The notes: generated by a model not told the origin, from the letters alone. A DNA stretch of 6,187 bases from Bacteroidia bacterium (GCA_025999435.1 BNXH01000085.1:1-6187), one strand, 5' to 3'. Positions 1 to 6,175 are shown, counted from the first letter of the stretch. Numbers and translations are program-made.

Positions 1-3
1 TTA

Positions 4-11
4 TATATTTG
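4..11 (+). promoter_or_regulatory. Bacteroidales -7 promoter box of the GH3 gene
   Basis: TATATTTG matches the Bacteroidales -7 consensus TAnnTTTG at every fixed position. It lies 40 nt before the ATG at 52, which would leave a leader of about 35 nt. The matching -33 element would fall outside the window, so only half of the promoter can be seen. The leader is A-rich and has no strong Shine-Dalgarno, as is usual in this group. Confidence 0.45.
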
Positions 12-51
12 AGCAATAGAACTATAATAGATATACAAATAAGATTAAACT

Positions 52-2436
52 ATGATAAACAGAAAAAAGACATTACTATCCCTAATTATATGTTGCGGCA
101 TATCATTATTTACACAGGCACAAGAATCTCAACCCATTTATAAAAACGGATGGATAGATTTCAACAAGGACGGAAAAAAAGATATCTACGAAGATCCGGC
201 AGCCAATATTGACAGAAGAGTAGAAGATTTGCTTTCTCAAATGACATTGGATGAGAAAACATGTCAGTTAGCTACACTTTACGGTTCGGGTAGAGTATTG
301 AAAGATATATCCCCTACCCCGGAATGGAAAAACGAGGTCTGGAAAGATGGGATAGGAAACATCGATGAACAAGCAAACGGATTAGGTAAATTTGGTTCGC
401 AAATATCTTTTCCTTACGAAAAAAGTATAGAAAACAGACAGGCCATACAACGTTGGTTTGTAGAAGAAACCCGATTGGGAATTCCGGTAGATTATACCAA
501 TGAAGGTATAAGAGGGCTATGTCATAATCGTGCGACAATGTTCCCTGCGCAGTGTGGGCAAGGGGCAACGTGGAATCCCCGTTTGATCCGGCAGATAGCC
601 GATGTAACAGCAAAAGAAGCGATAGCATTGGGGTATACAAATATATATTCCCCTATCCTCGATATTTCACGAGATCCCCGCTGGGGACGTGTTGTTGAAT
701 GTTACAGCGAAGATCCTTATTTGACCGGAACATTAGGTAAACAAATGATAGAAGGGTTGCAGTCGAACGGATTGGTAGCAACACCAAAGCATTTTGCTAT
801 ATATAGTGTCCCTGTAGGCGGGAGGGATGAAGGTACCCGTACCGATCCACACGTGGCTCCACGAGAAATGCGGACTTTATTTCTCGAACCTTTCCGGAAA
901 GCTTTTGTTGAAGCCGGAGCTCTAGGCGTGATGAGTTCATATAACGATTATGACGGAGAGCCGATAACAGGTAGTTATCACTTCCTGACAGAAATACTGC
1001 GTCAAGAATGGGGATTTAAAGGGTATGTCGTATCTGATAGCGAAGCAGTAGAATTTCTTCATAGTAAACACCATGTTGTAAAAAATCAAAAAGAGGCTGC
1101 GGCGTTAGCTATATCTGCGGGTATGAATATCAGGACGCATTTTACTCCTCCTCAAGATTTTATTTTACCACTCAGACAAGCTATCGCGGAAGGATTAGTA
1201 TCTATGGAAACTATAAATAAAAGAGTTAAGGAGGTACTAAAAGTAAAATTCCTGTTAGGCTTATTTGATAACCCGTACAAAGGAAATACAAAGACAGTGA
1301 ATAATATAGTGCATAGTAAAGAACATCAGGCATTATCTCTACAGGCTGCTTTGGAATCTATTGTTTTGCTAAAAAATGACAATGGCATTCTTCCATTATC
1401 TAAGGACCTGAAAAATATTGCTGTTATCGGACCAAATGCTGACGAAGTAAAAGAGCTTATTTGCAGATATGGTCCCGCTAATGCACCGATAAAGAGTGTA
1501 TATCAGGGAATAAAAGAATATCTGCCTAATGCGGATGTGACATATGCCAAAGGCTGCAACATTATAGATGGGAATTTTCCTGACAGCGAACTTTACAGTG
1601 TACCTCTGGATACAGAAGAACAGAGTATGATAGAAGAAGCTGTCGCATTGGCTAAAAGTTCAGATGTGGCTATCGTCGTACTTGGAGGAAATGAAAAAAC
1701 AGTGAGAGAGGAATTTTCACGTTCTCAACTCAATTTACCTGGCAGACAAGAGGCACTTTTACAGGCTGTATATGCCACAGGAAAGCCGGTTGTGTTATTA
1801 CTTATCGATGGACGTGCTGCTACTATTAACTGGGCGGCAAAGTATATCCCGGCAATAGTTCATGGATGGTTTCCCGGCGAATTTATGGACAATGCCGTAT
1901 CACAAGTCCTTTTCGGCGATTACAATCCCGGAGGAAAACTAGCCGTGACATTTCCTAAATCGGTAGGGCAGATTCCATATGCATTTCCATTCAAACCAGG
2001 TGCAGATTCTAAAGGAAGAGTACGTGTCGATGGCGCACTGTTTCCATTCGGATACGGACTAAGCTATACTACATTTGAATATTCCGGTTTAAAAATCAGT
2101 AAACCTGAAATCGGCGCACAACAAAATATTGATATTTCATTCAAAATAAAAAACACAGGACAGAAACAAGGAGATGAGATTGTGCAGTTATACATCAGAG
2201 ATGATTACAGTTCGGTAACTACTTATGAAAAGGTACTTCGCGGATTCGACCGGATTTCTCTTAAACAAGGTGAAGTAAAAGAAATCAGCTTTACCCTTAC
2301 ACCGCAAGATTTAGGTTTATGGAACAAACAGAATCAATTTGTCGTCGAACCGGGAACATTCTCAGTAATGGTAGGTAGTTCATCACAGGATATCCGTCTT
2401 ACAGGTTCTTTTGAAGTAATAGAATCTAAGAATTAA
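52..2436 (+). CDS. Secreted glycoside hydrolase family 3 beta-glycosidase (beta-glucosidase/xylosidase type)
   Basis: This 794-aa enzyme probably removes terminal beta-linked sugars from plant or host oligosaccharides in the periplasm. Residues 1-23 form a signal peptide (RKK, hydrophobic core, TQA before Q24). Residues 36-47 form a perfect EF-hand-type calcium loop (D36, N38, D40, D44, E47). The GH3 N-terminal barrel follows at about 55-405, with DPRWGR (208-213), KH (246-247) and VVSDS, whose D329 is the expected nucleophile. The GH3 C-terminal domain covers about 435-675, with REEFSR..LNLPG (552-564) placing the likely acid/base at E553 or E554. A fibronectin III-like domain ends the protein (about 685-790). 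All parts and the length are normal for the family. The gene stands alone between its own promoter box and terminator; no SusC/SusD partner is in view. Exact substrate (glucose, xylose or arabinose) cannot be read from the sequence. Confidence 0.95.
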   Translation: MINRKKTLLSLIICCGISLFTQAQESQPIYKNGWIDFNKDGKKDIYEDPAANIDRRVEDLLSQMTLDEKTCQLATLYGSGRVLKDISPTPEWKNEVWKDGIGNIDEQANGLGKFGSQISFPYEKSIENRQAIQRWFVEETRLGIPVDYTNEGIRGLCHNRATMFPAQCGQGATWNPRLIRQIADVTAKEAIALGYTNIYSPILDISRDPRWGRVVECYSEDPYLTGTLGKQMIEGLQSNGLVATPKHFAIYSVPVGGRDEGTRTDPHVAPREMRTLFLEPFRKAFVEAGALGVMSSYNDYDGEPITGSYHFLTEILRQEWGFKGYVVSDSEAVEFLHSKHHVVKNQKEAAALAISAGMNIRTHFTPPQDFILPLRQAIAEGLVSMETINKRVKEVLKVKFLLGLFDNPYKGNTKTVNNIVHSKEHQALSLQAALESIVLLKNDNGILPLSKDLKNIAVIGPNADEVKELICRYGPANAPIKSVYQGIKEYLPNADVTYAKGCNIIDGNFPDSELYSVPLDTEEQSMIEEAVALAKSSDVAIVVLGGNEKTVREEFSRSQLNLPGRQEALLQAVYATGKPVVLLLIDGRAATINWAAKYIPAIVHGWFPGEFMDNAVSQVLFGDYNPGGKLAVTFPKSVGQIPYAFPFKPGADSKGRVRVDGALFPFGYGLSYTTFEYSGLKISKPEIGAQQNIDISFKIKNTGQKQGDEIVQLYIRDDYSSVTTYEKVLRGFDRISLKQGEVKEISFTLTPQDLGLWNKQNQFVVEPGTFSVMVGSSSQDIRLTGSFEVIESKN

Positions 2437-2449
2437 CCTGAATCAATAA

Positions 2450-2494
2450 AAAACTGAGACTCAGAGCAAAACGCAACTAAGTCTCAGTTTTTTT
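2450..2494 (+). terminator. Intrinsic terminator of the GH3 gene
   Basis: AAAACTGAGACT (2450-2461) pairs perfectly with AGTCTCAGTTTT (2480-2491) across an 18-nt loop and is followed by a T-run to 2494. It starts 13 nt after the GH3 stop codon, so the gene appears to be transcribed on its own. Confidence 0.85.
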
Positions 2495-2625
2495 ATATTA
2501 TTCTTCATAAAATCGAAAGCACCGTCTCTCAGATTGATTCCATGTTCAAGATAGGCTTTAAGACAAGCCGGAAATATGCTTTTATCGGTTTTGTGATATA
2601 CACTTGTCGATTTTGTGTTATTATT
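2461..2625 (-). pseudogene. Possible 3' remnant of a minus-strand gene
   Basis: A 54-codon open frame reads leftward and ends at TGA 2463-2461. It has no plausible start; the only Met lies late, in FDFMKNN. The middle part (KTDKSIFPACLKAYLEHGIN, then LRDGAFDF) has a protein-like composition, unlike its AT-rich surroundings. It runs through the GH3 terminator hairpin at its 3' end. I do not recognise the family. It may be chance. Confidence 0.18.
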
Positions 2626-2683
2626 TTAGAAAAATTAATATAATATTTGCATAAAGCTAAATTATTTTAATAATTTTAATCTA

Positions 2684-2779
2684 ATGAAACAATTTGGGCA
2701 AAAATATACCAAATCACAACGATTTTTTTCCTCTGAAAAGTTGGAAGTTAGCTGTCTTTTGTTAGAGAGAGAAATGTAG
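2684..2779 (+). CDS. Hypothetical 31-aa ORF with YTKS motif
   Basis: ATG to TAG, beginning MKQFGQKYTKSQRF. A promoter-like AATATTTG (one mismatch to TAnnTTTG) sits at 2642-2649. There is no Shine-Dalgarno. It resembles, at both DNA and peptide level, the minus-strand ORF at 2956-3027 (MxxxGxxYTKS). Too short to call as a real gene; it could be the 5' stub of a lost one. Confidence 0.15.
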   Translation: MKQFGQKYTKSQRFFSSEKLEVSCLLLEREM

Positions 2780-2955
2780 ACACAACTACAATTAACTAAA
2801 AGTCAAAGTTTTACAAAACTTTTTCATCTTGAGGGGTACGATATAGGGCAAATTCAAAGGACTGTTTTGACTACGCTTGTCTTGCCCTTGACTGCATGAA
2901 ACTCATGCGTAAAGGTCCGATATTATTCCGGAAAAACAACCTTTCTAAGAAATAA

Positions 2956-3027
2956 TTATTTGCGTAAAAAAGCTATGTCAGGACTAAGAAGTTTTGACTT
3001 GGTATATTCCTTTCCTCTGTTTCCCAT
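2956..3027 (-). CDS. Hypothetical 23-aa ORF with YTKS motif
   Basis: On the minus strand, ATG 3027-3025 to TAA 2958-2956 begins MGNRGKEYTKSKLL. It overlaps the 43-codon hydrophobic ORF on the other strand, so at most one of the two is likely to be translated. Its similarity to the ORF at 2684 is the only support. Confidence 0.12.
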   Translation of the reverse strand: MGNRGKEYTKSKLLSPDIAFLRK

Positions 3028-3106
3028 GAAATTTTTTCTTCCGCTGATTATCCTGTTTTACATCAAAATATTCCTGTTTTGCCTGCTTTTTGCCCATTCC
3101 TTATAA
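2975..3106 (+). CDS. Hypothetical 43-aa hydrophobic peptide
   Basis: ATG 2975 to TAA 3104-3106 (a second in-frame ATG is at 3026). Residues 18-41 form one strongly hydrophobic segment rich in Phe, Leu and Ile with a single Lys, enough for one membrane span. No good ribosome binding site precedes either ATG. It could be a small membrane peptide or simply the result of a pyrimidine-rich strand, which favours Phe and Leu codons. Confidence 0.2.
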   Translation: MSGLRSFDLVYSFPLFPMKFFLPLIILFYIKIFLFCLLFAHSL

Positions 3107-3313
3107 TCATTTCTTTTACTATCCTTATTTTCAGGCATTTATTGACACGAGAAAATATAATGTCTTTTTTGCCATATTTTCCACTTTATTTATGCTTTAA
3201 TAATTGACTAAGTTGTTATTTTCCAATCTATTAAAATCCATTCGATCATTGTCTGAATGTTAAAAACGCACTCCCGAAAACATTACCAATGAATTTTACT
3301 TTTTCCGGCTTCC

Positions 3314-3321
3314 GAACTTTG
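3314..3321 (+). promoter_or_regulatory. Likely -7 promoter box for the HTH gene pair
   Basis: GAACTTTG, in the context CCGAACTTTGCAG, resembles the Bacteroidales -7 box TAnnTTTG in its TTTG half, with a T-rich stretch about 20 bp upstream. It lies 28 nt before the ATG at 3350, a suitable distance for a short A-rich leader. The TA half is not conserved, so the call is tentative. Confidence 0.35.
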
Positions 3322-3349
3322 CAGTAAATTAATTTATCAAAGTAAAAAT

Positions 3350-3709
3350 ATGGAAGTTATTACAATCGAATCGCAAGCATTCAAGGAGTTACAGGCAAAG
3401 ATCAATATGATTGCCAAATTTGTAGCCGCCATACAGAGCAAGGCGGAAGAACAGCCCGAGGACGGCTGGGTGGACAGTTACGAGGTTTGCACATTCCTGA
3501 AAATAAGCAGTAAAACCCTGCAACGGCTCAGGTCTGCAAACGCCATCACTTTTTCCCGGATACGCGGGAAAAACTATTACCGCATCAGCGAAATCGAACG
3601 CCTGCTGAAAGATAACATTATCCGCCGCAGTGATGAGCATTTACAGGACTTAGTTAAAAACCACCAGTTCCTTGTTAAACAGAAGCGGGATACTAAGGCT
3701 GACAAATAA
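3350..3709 (+). CDS. MerR-like helix-turn-helix protein, excisionase/regulator type
   Basis: This 119-aa protein is a small DNA-binding factor. Residues 5-32 are predicted helical and may dimerise. Residues 41-88 form a winged helix-turn-helix of the MerR/excisionase sort: VDSYEVCTFLKIS (first helix and turn), KTLQRLRSANAI (recognition helix), FSRIRGKNYYRISEIERLL (wing and last helix). The tail is basic and charged. Bacteroidales conjugative elements often carry such genes in pairs, and CTnDOT uses two small basic proteins of this kind (Xis2c, Xis2d) for excision; equivalence here is inferred. It precedes a second HTH gene by about 50 nt and probably shares its transcript. The start is the only good ATG, preceded by an A-rich leader rather than a Shine-Dalgarno. 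Confidence 0.85.
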   Translation: MEVITIESQAFKELQAKINMIAKFVAAIQSKAEEQPEDGWVDSYEVCTFLKISSKTLQRLRSANAITFSRIRGKNYYRISEIERLLKDNIIRRSDEHLQDLVKNHQFLVKQKRDTKADK

Positions 3710-3759
3710 CGGTTTAGAGACGTTGCCGGAGCAACTTATTCAGGACACATTAGCAGTTG

Positions 3760-4086
3760 ATGGGTATGTTTATTGAGAATAAGGATTTTGAAGCGTGGAT
3801 GAAACGCATTATGGAACGGTTCGACAAGCTGGAAAACATGATAGACAAGCCCGAAGATCAGGCAGCGCCAACTATTGACGGCGAACGGCTGTACGACAAT
3901 CAGGATATGTGCCTGTTGCTGAATATCTGCAAGCGGACTTTGCAGCGATACCGCAGCCTGGGCTGGCTACCGTTCAAACGGATTGACAAGAAAGCCTACT
4001 ATACCGAATCGGATGTGAAGAAATTCATCGAGGAGCGTGCAAGAAAGAAAAGGCTTCCGCCCGGTGATAACTTGTGTTGTTCATAA
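3760..4086 (+). CDS. Second MerR-like helix-turn-helix protein of the pair
   Basis: A 108-aa relative of the preceding gene. Residues 3-30 form an amphipathic helix (FEAWMKRIMERFDKLENMID). Residues about 44-92 form the HTH: LYDNQDMCLLLNI, CKRTLQRYRSLGWLPF, then wing KRIDKKAYYTESDVKKFIEE. The shared core pattern TLQR(L/Y)RS...F(S/K)RI..K.YY marks the two genes as paralogues. The C-terminus is basic, then ends in CCS. The open frame extends to a TTG at 3757, but the ATG at 3760 (or 3766) is a better start; AGGA at 3742-3745 is a weak, distant ribosome site. A small hairpin, GTTGC/GCAAC (3722-3735), lies in the gap from the first gene. A terminator closes the pair. Probably a recombination directionality factor or regulator of the host element. 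Confidence 0.8.
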   Translation: MGMFIENKDFEAWMKRIMERFDKLENMIDKPEDQAAPTIDGERLYDNQDMCLLLNICKRTLQRYRSLGWLPFKRIDKKAYYTESDVKKFIEERARKKRLPPGDNLCCS

Positions 4087-4113
4087 TCAATTTTTTTAGA
4101 TATTTATTTGGAC

Positions 4114-4146
4114 AAGGCCCTGTCGCGACGATAGGGTTTTGTTTTT
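4114..4146 (+). terminator. Intrinsic terminator after the HTH pair
   Basis: CCCTGTC (4118-4124) pairs with GATAGGG (4130-4136), including one G-T pair, over the loop GCGAC. AAGG upstream can extend the stem against the T-run TTTTGTTTTT that follows. It sits about 30 nt after the stop of the second HTH gene and separates that transcript from the nuclease gene. Confidence 0.8.
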
Positions 4147-4203
4147 ATTCTGGAAATGACTATTTTGCAATATGTACTTACAAAACGATACCTTAAAGTG
4201 AAT

Positions 4204-4250
4204 GGTAAATCCTGAAAAGGTGAAAAAGGAAATCCGGTAAATACATGAAA
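4204..4250. repeat. Short degenerate direct repeat upstream of the nuclease gene
   Basis: GGTAAATCCTGAAAA (4204-4218) and GGTAAATACATGAAA (4236-4250) are similar copies with a 32-bp offset, about three helical turns. They lie in the 142-nt gap between the terminator and the nuclease start, so an operator role is possible. Similarity is modest and could be chance. Confidence 0.2.
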
Positions 4251-4263
4251 TGATTTTTTATTG

Positions 4264-4271
4264 TAATTTTA
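4264..4271 (+). promoter_or_regulatory. Weak -7-like box before the nuclease gene
   Basis: TAATTTTA matches TAnnTTTG except for the final base, with a T-run upstream. It ends only 17 nt before the ATG at 4289, giving a very short leader. This is the best candidate in the gap but is not strong. Confidence 0.2.
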
Positions 4272-4288
4272 TCCCCAAATAAATCCGC

Positions 4289-5429
4289 ATGAATTATAAC
4301 AGTTTACAGCAGGGAATTAAAACAATATCCGATTCGTTCCGGCAAAATGCGATGGTTGCCGTCAATACGCACCTTACAGTCAGGAATTGGCTGATCGGGT
4401 TTTACATTGTAGAATACGAGCAAAACGGGGAAGATCGTGCAAAATATGGCGCAAAGCTGTTACAGAACCTTTCCGACGGATGTAGCGAAGACGGGCTTTC
4501 GTACCGTAATCTCAAATTGTACAGGCAATTTTATAATTGCTATCCCCAAATAGGAGCGTATGTTCCTTTATTTATAGAAAAACATTTTGGTAAAATTGGG
4601 CAATCGCCGATTGCCCAATTACAAATATCTGATAATAATGAATTTTACAATCGGGCAATCGGTGACTGCCCAATCCGACAAGGTAAAAAAACTGGAAAAT
4701 GCCTTTCCTGTTGAAAAACTGATTCAAAAACTTTCCTATACCCATTTGACATTGCTCTTTCCGATAGAAGACCCTTTGAAGCGTCTTTTTTACGAAATCG
4801 AATGTATAAAAGGCACATGGAGCGTCCGGGAATTGAAACGGCAGATAGACAGCCTGTATTATGAACGGAGCGGCATGAGCCGTAATCCTGCCCTGTTGAG
4901 TAAAATAGTACAGGAAAACAGTAAGGCCGGAAATATGCTTGATACTATCAAGTCGCCGTTTACCTTTGAATTTTTAGGACTGAGAGCGAAAGAGGTTGTC
5001 TATGAATCGGATTTGGAACAGGCCCTGATAGAACATCTGGAAGATTTCTTAATGGAGCTTGGCCACGGGTTTTGTTTTGAAGCGCGGCAAAAGCGGATTA
5101 TCATCGGCGACGAATATTATTTTTGTGATTTGGTATTTTATCACCGGGTTTTAAAATGCCATATTTTGGCAGAAATTAAAATCGGGAGCTTTTCCCACGA
5201 GCATATCGGACAACTGAAAACCTATATCAACTATTACCGGAAAGAGGTCATGCGGCCGGATGATAATCCGCCTGTAGGCATTTTGCTGGTTACCAACAAA
5301 AATAACGCACTGGTGGAATATGCCACGGCTGATAACGATAAGGATATTTTTGTATCGAAATATATGCTGGAGTTGCCGACCAAAGAACAGCTTATCCGTT
5401 TTGTGAATGAGGAATTTTCAAAGCTGTAA
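4289..5429 (+). pseudogene. YhcG/DUF1016-family PD-(D/E)XK nuclease, frameshifted
   Basis: The gene encodes a putative DNA nuclease read in two frames: 4289-4714, and then the frame ending at 5429. The first gives the DUF1016 N-terminal domain (VRNWLIGFYIVEYEQNGEDRAKYG, LS..GLSYRNLKLYRQFY). The second gives the family signature DPLKR.FYEIECIKGTWSVRELKRQI and the nuclease core: D (FCDLVFYH), E and K (LAEIKIG) and Q (IGQLKTYINYY). The T-run 4643-4646 has one T too many. With three Ts the frame reads ...DNNEF-TIGQSV..., giving 379 aa, a normal family length, with catalytic D280, E295, K297 and Q308. Everything else is intact, so the lesion is recent, a sequencing error, or a slippage switch. An internal ATG could start the C-terminal half alone. 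Start ATG 4289 follows an in-frame stop. The biological role of the family is poorly known; it is common on mobile elements. Confidence 0.85.
4595..4674. repeat. Twin 25-bp palindromic repeats in the nuclease hinge
   Basis: Copy 1 (4595-4619) is a perfect palindrome with 12-bp arms around one base (ATTGGGCAATCG-C-...). Copy 2 (4650-4674) matches it at 21 of 25 positions and keeps most of the dyad. The starts are 55 bp apart; removing the extra T at 4643-4646 makes this 54 bp, or 18 codons. In the restored frame the copies encode IGQSPIAQ and IGQSVTAQ, in the linker between the DUF1016 N-terminal domain and the nuclease half. Confidence 0.8.
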
Positions 5430-5947
5430 ATTTACCGCGCCTTATACTCCTCCCACTCTGTAGATTTAAATACCGCCTTTTGGTTAACATACCACGCAAA
5501 GTGCTTTTGCTCCGGCGTTGGCCGGATATCGGACTCAAAATCACAATAGGTCTGGGCAAAAGGAATAACACCCAGGCGTTTTAATATTTTACAACGTTCG
5601 TTTGCTTCCGGAACATCTTTCACAAGCAGATAAACAAAAATCCGGTAATTCTTCACACCGTATCCGTTCAACTTCCCGATAGCGGACAAAAGCGGCTCTA
5701 CAGCCTGCATAGTGTCGCAGGCAAACCGTATAAACCGAATCCATCTGATTTTGGAGAGAAGCCCGGCTATTTCGTCCGTTACCAGGCGGCTGTCCAATCC
5801 CTGGTTGAAATCCACTTTGCATTTCAGGTCAACCATCTTTTCAAGCTGTTGCAATCCATGTGCAGAAGCAAGTACGTTGTTATCCATTAAAACAGCCGTT
5901 TTCCTGCCCTGCAAAACAGTTTCAATGTCGCGATAAGGACGAATACC

Positions 5948-6175
5948 CCAGGAGTGGTCGGAAGATTTTATAGTATTAGCTATCAGCTAATTACAACTTG
6001 TTTTATCAGGGAAAACAGTTACACTGAGTACCACTGAGCAGACACTGAGGTTCACTGAGACTAAAAAAACTCAGTGGTACTCAGTGTCATAAAATATATT
6101 TACCTCCCTGATTATAAACTATTGAATTGATAAACAATAATATATGATATATTGAAATCTTCCGACCACTCCTGG
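5948..6175. mobile_element. 228-bp MITE-like nested-palindrome element
   Basis: Perfect 21-bp terminal inverted repeats lie at 5948-5968 and 6155-6175 (outer ends CCAGGAGTGG and CCACTCCTGG). Further dyads sit inside: hairpin 5975-5991 (ATTAGCT/AGCTAAT), hairpin 6139-6153 (AATATAT/ATATATT), ATCAGGGA/TCCCTGAT (6005-6012 with 6105-6112) and a perfect 18-bp pair (6021-6038 with 6070-6087). The whole can fold into one long cruciform. No transposase is encoded; the only ORF with an upstream GGAGG is nine codons (MTLSTTEFF, minus strand from 6090). It splits a radical SAM-type gene, and exact removal restores that frame. No direct target duplication is apparent at the ends. I do not recognise the family; a transposase supplied in trans is the simplest model. 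Confidence 0.75.
6021..6087. repeat. Phased CACTGAG heptamer array forming an 18-bp stem
   Basis: CACTGAG occurs at 6022, 6032, 6043 and 6053, and its complement CTCAGTG at 6070 and 6080. The spacing is 10-11 bp, one DNA turn. The first two copies pair with the last two as a perfect 18-bp inverted repeat (ACACTGAGTACCACTGAG); copies three and four sit in the loop and could pair instead. This is the core of the 228-bp element. Confidence 0.85.

Larger units (their letters stand above)
2495..3349. other. AT-rich region of about 850 bases without a convincing gene
   Basis: No long open frame is present on either strand. The region holds a start-less minus-strand open frame (2461-2625), two tiny ORFs in opposite orientation sharing a YTKS motif (2684-2779 + and 2956-3027 -), and a hydrophobic 43-codon ORF (2975-3106 +). 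Short inverted repeats are AAAGTTTT/AAAACTTT (2805-2822), AGGGCAA/TTGCCCT (2845-2851 with 2882-2888) and GCATGA/TCATGC (2894-2908). From about 3107 to 3300 I see only AT-rich DNA whose plus strand is rich in pyrimidines. It separates the ordinary GH3 gene from the accessory block and is a plausible place for an old element boundary, though no integrase or clear att site is visible. Confidence 0.6.

Noticed and set aside
314..640. 108-codon minus-strand open frame within the GH3 gene
   Set aside because: It lies antisense inside a fully conserved GH3 barrel and has no family features; it is a shadow of the real gene.
2453..2488. Resemblance of the GH3 terminator (ACTGAGACT...AGTCTCAGT) to the element's CACTGAG stem
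   Set aside because: The shared bases are few and palindromic, the terminator lacks the phased array and termini, and it fits a normal intrinsic terminator.
3312..3323. CTnDOT-like attachment core (GTAnnTTTGC) at GAACTTTGC
   Set aside because: Only the TTTGC half fits, and the same bases serve better as a Bacteroidales -7 promoter box at the right distance from the HTH gene. No partner copy or integrase was seen.
3389..3640. 83-codon minus-strand open frame opposite the first HTH gene
   Set aside because: It is antisense to a clear HTH domain, with no ribosome site or recognisable motif.
5589..5936. Two further open frames (77 codons minus, 74 codons plus) over the radical SAM fragment
   Set aside because: The minus frame coding MDNNVLAS and VDFNQGLDSR is clearly the real one; the others have no protein-like signature.
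6021..6087. CRISPR-like repeats
   Set aside because: The heptamers are too short and too closely spaced, have no spacers and occur in both orientations; no cas gene is present.
6061..6108. Nine-codon ORF with a GGAGG upstream inside the 228-bp element (minus strand)
   Set aside because: Its codons simply read through the CACTGAG repeats, and the GGAGG-to-ATG gap of 12 nt is long. Not supportable as a gene.
5948..6175. CCAGG/CCTGG as a 5-bp target duplication
   Set aside because: The two are reverse complements, not direct copies, and counting them as host sequence leaves the radical SAM frame out of register.
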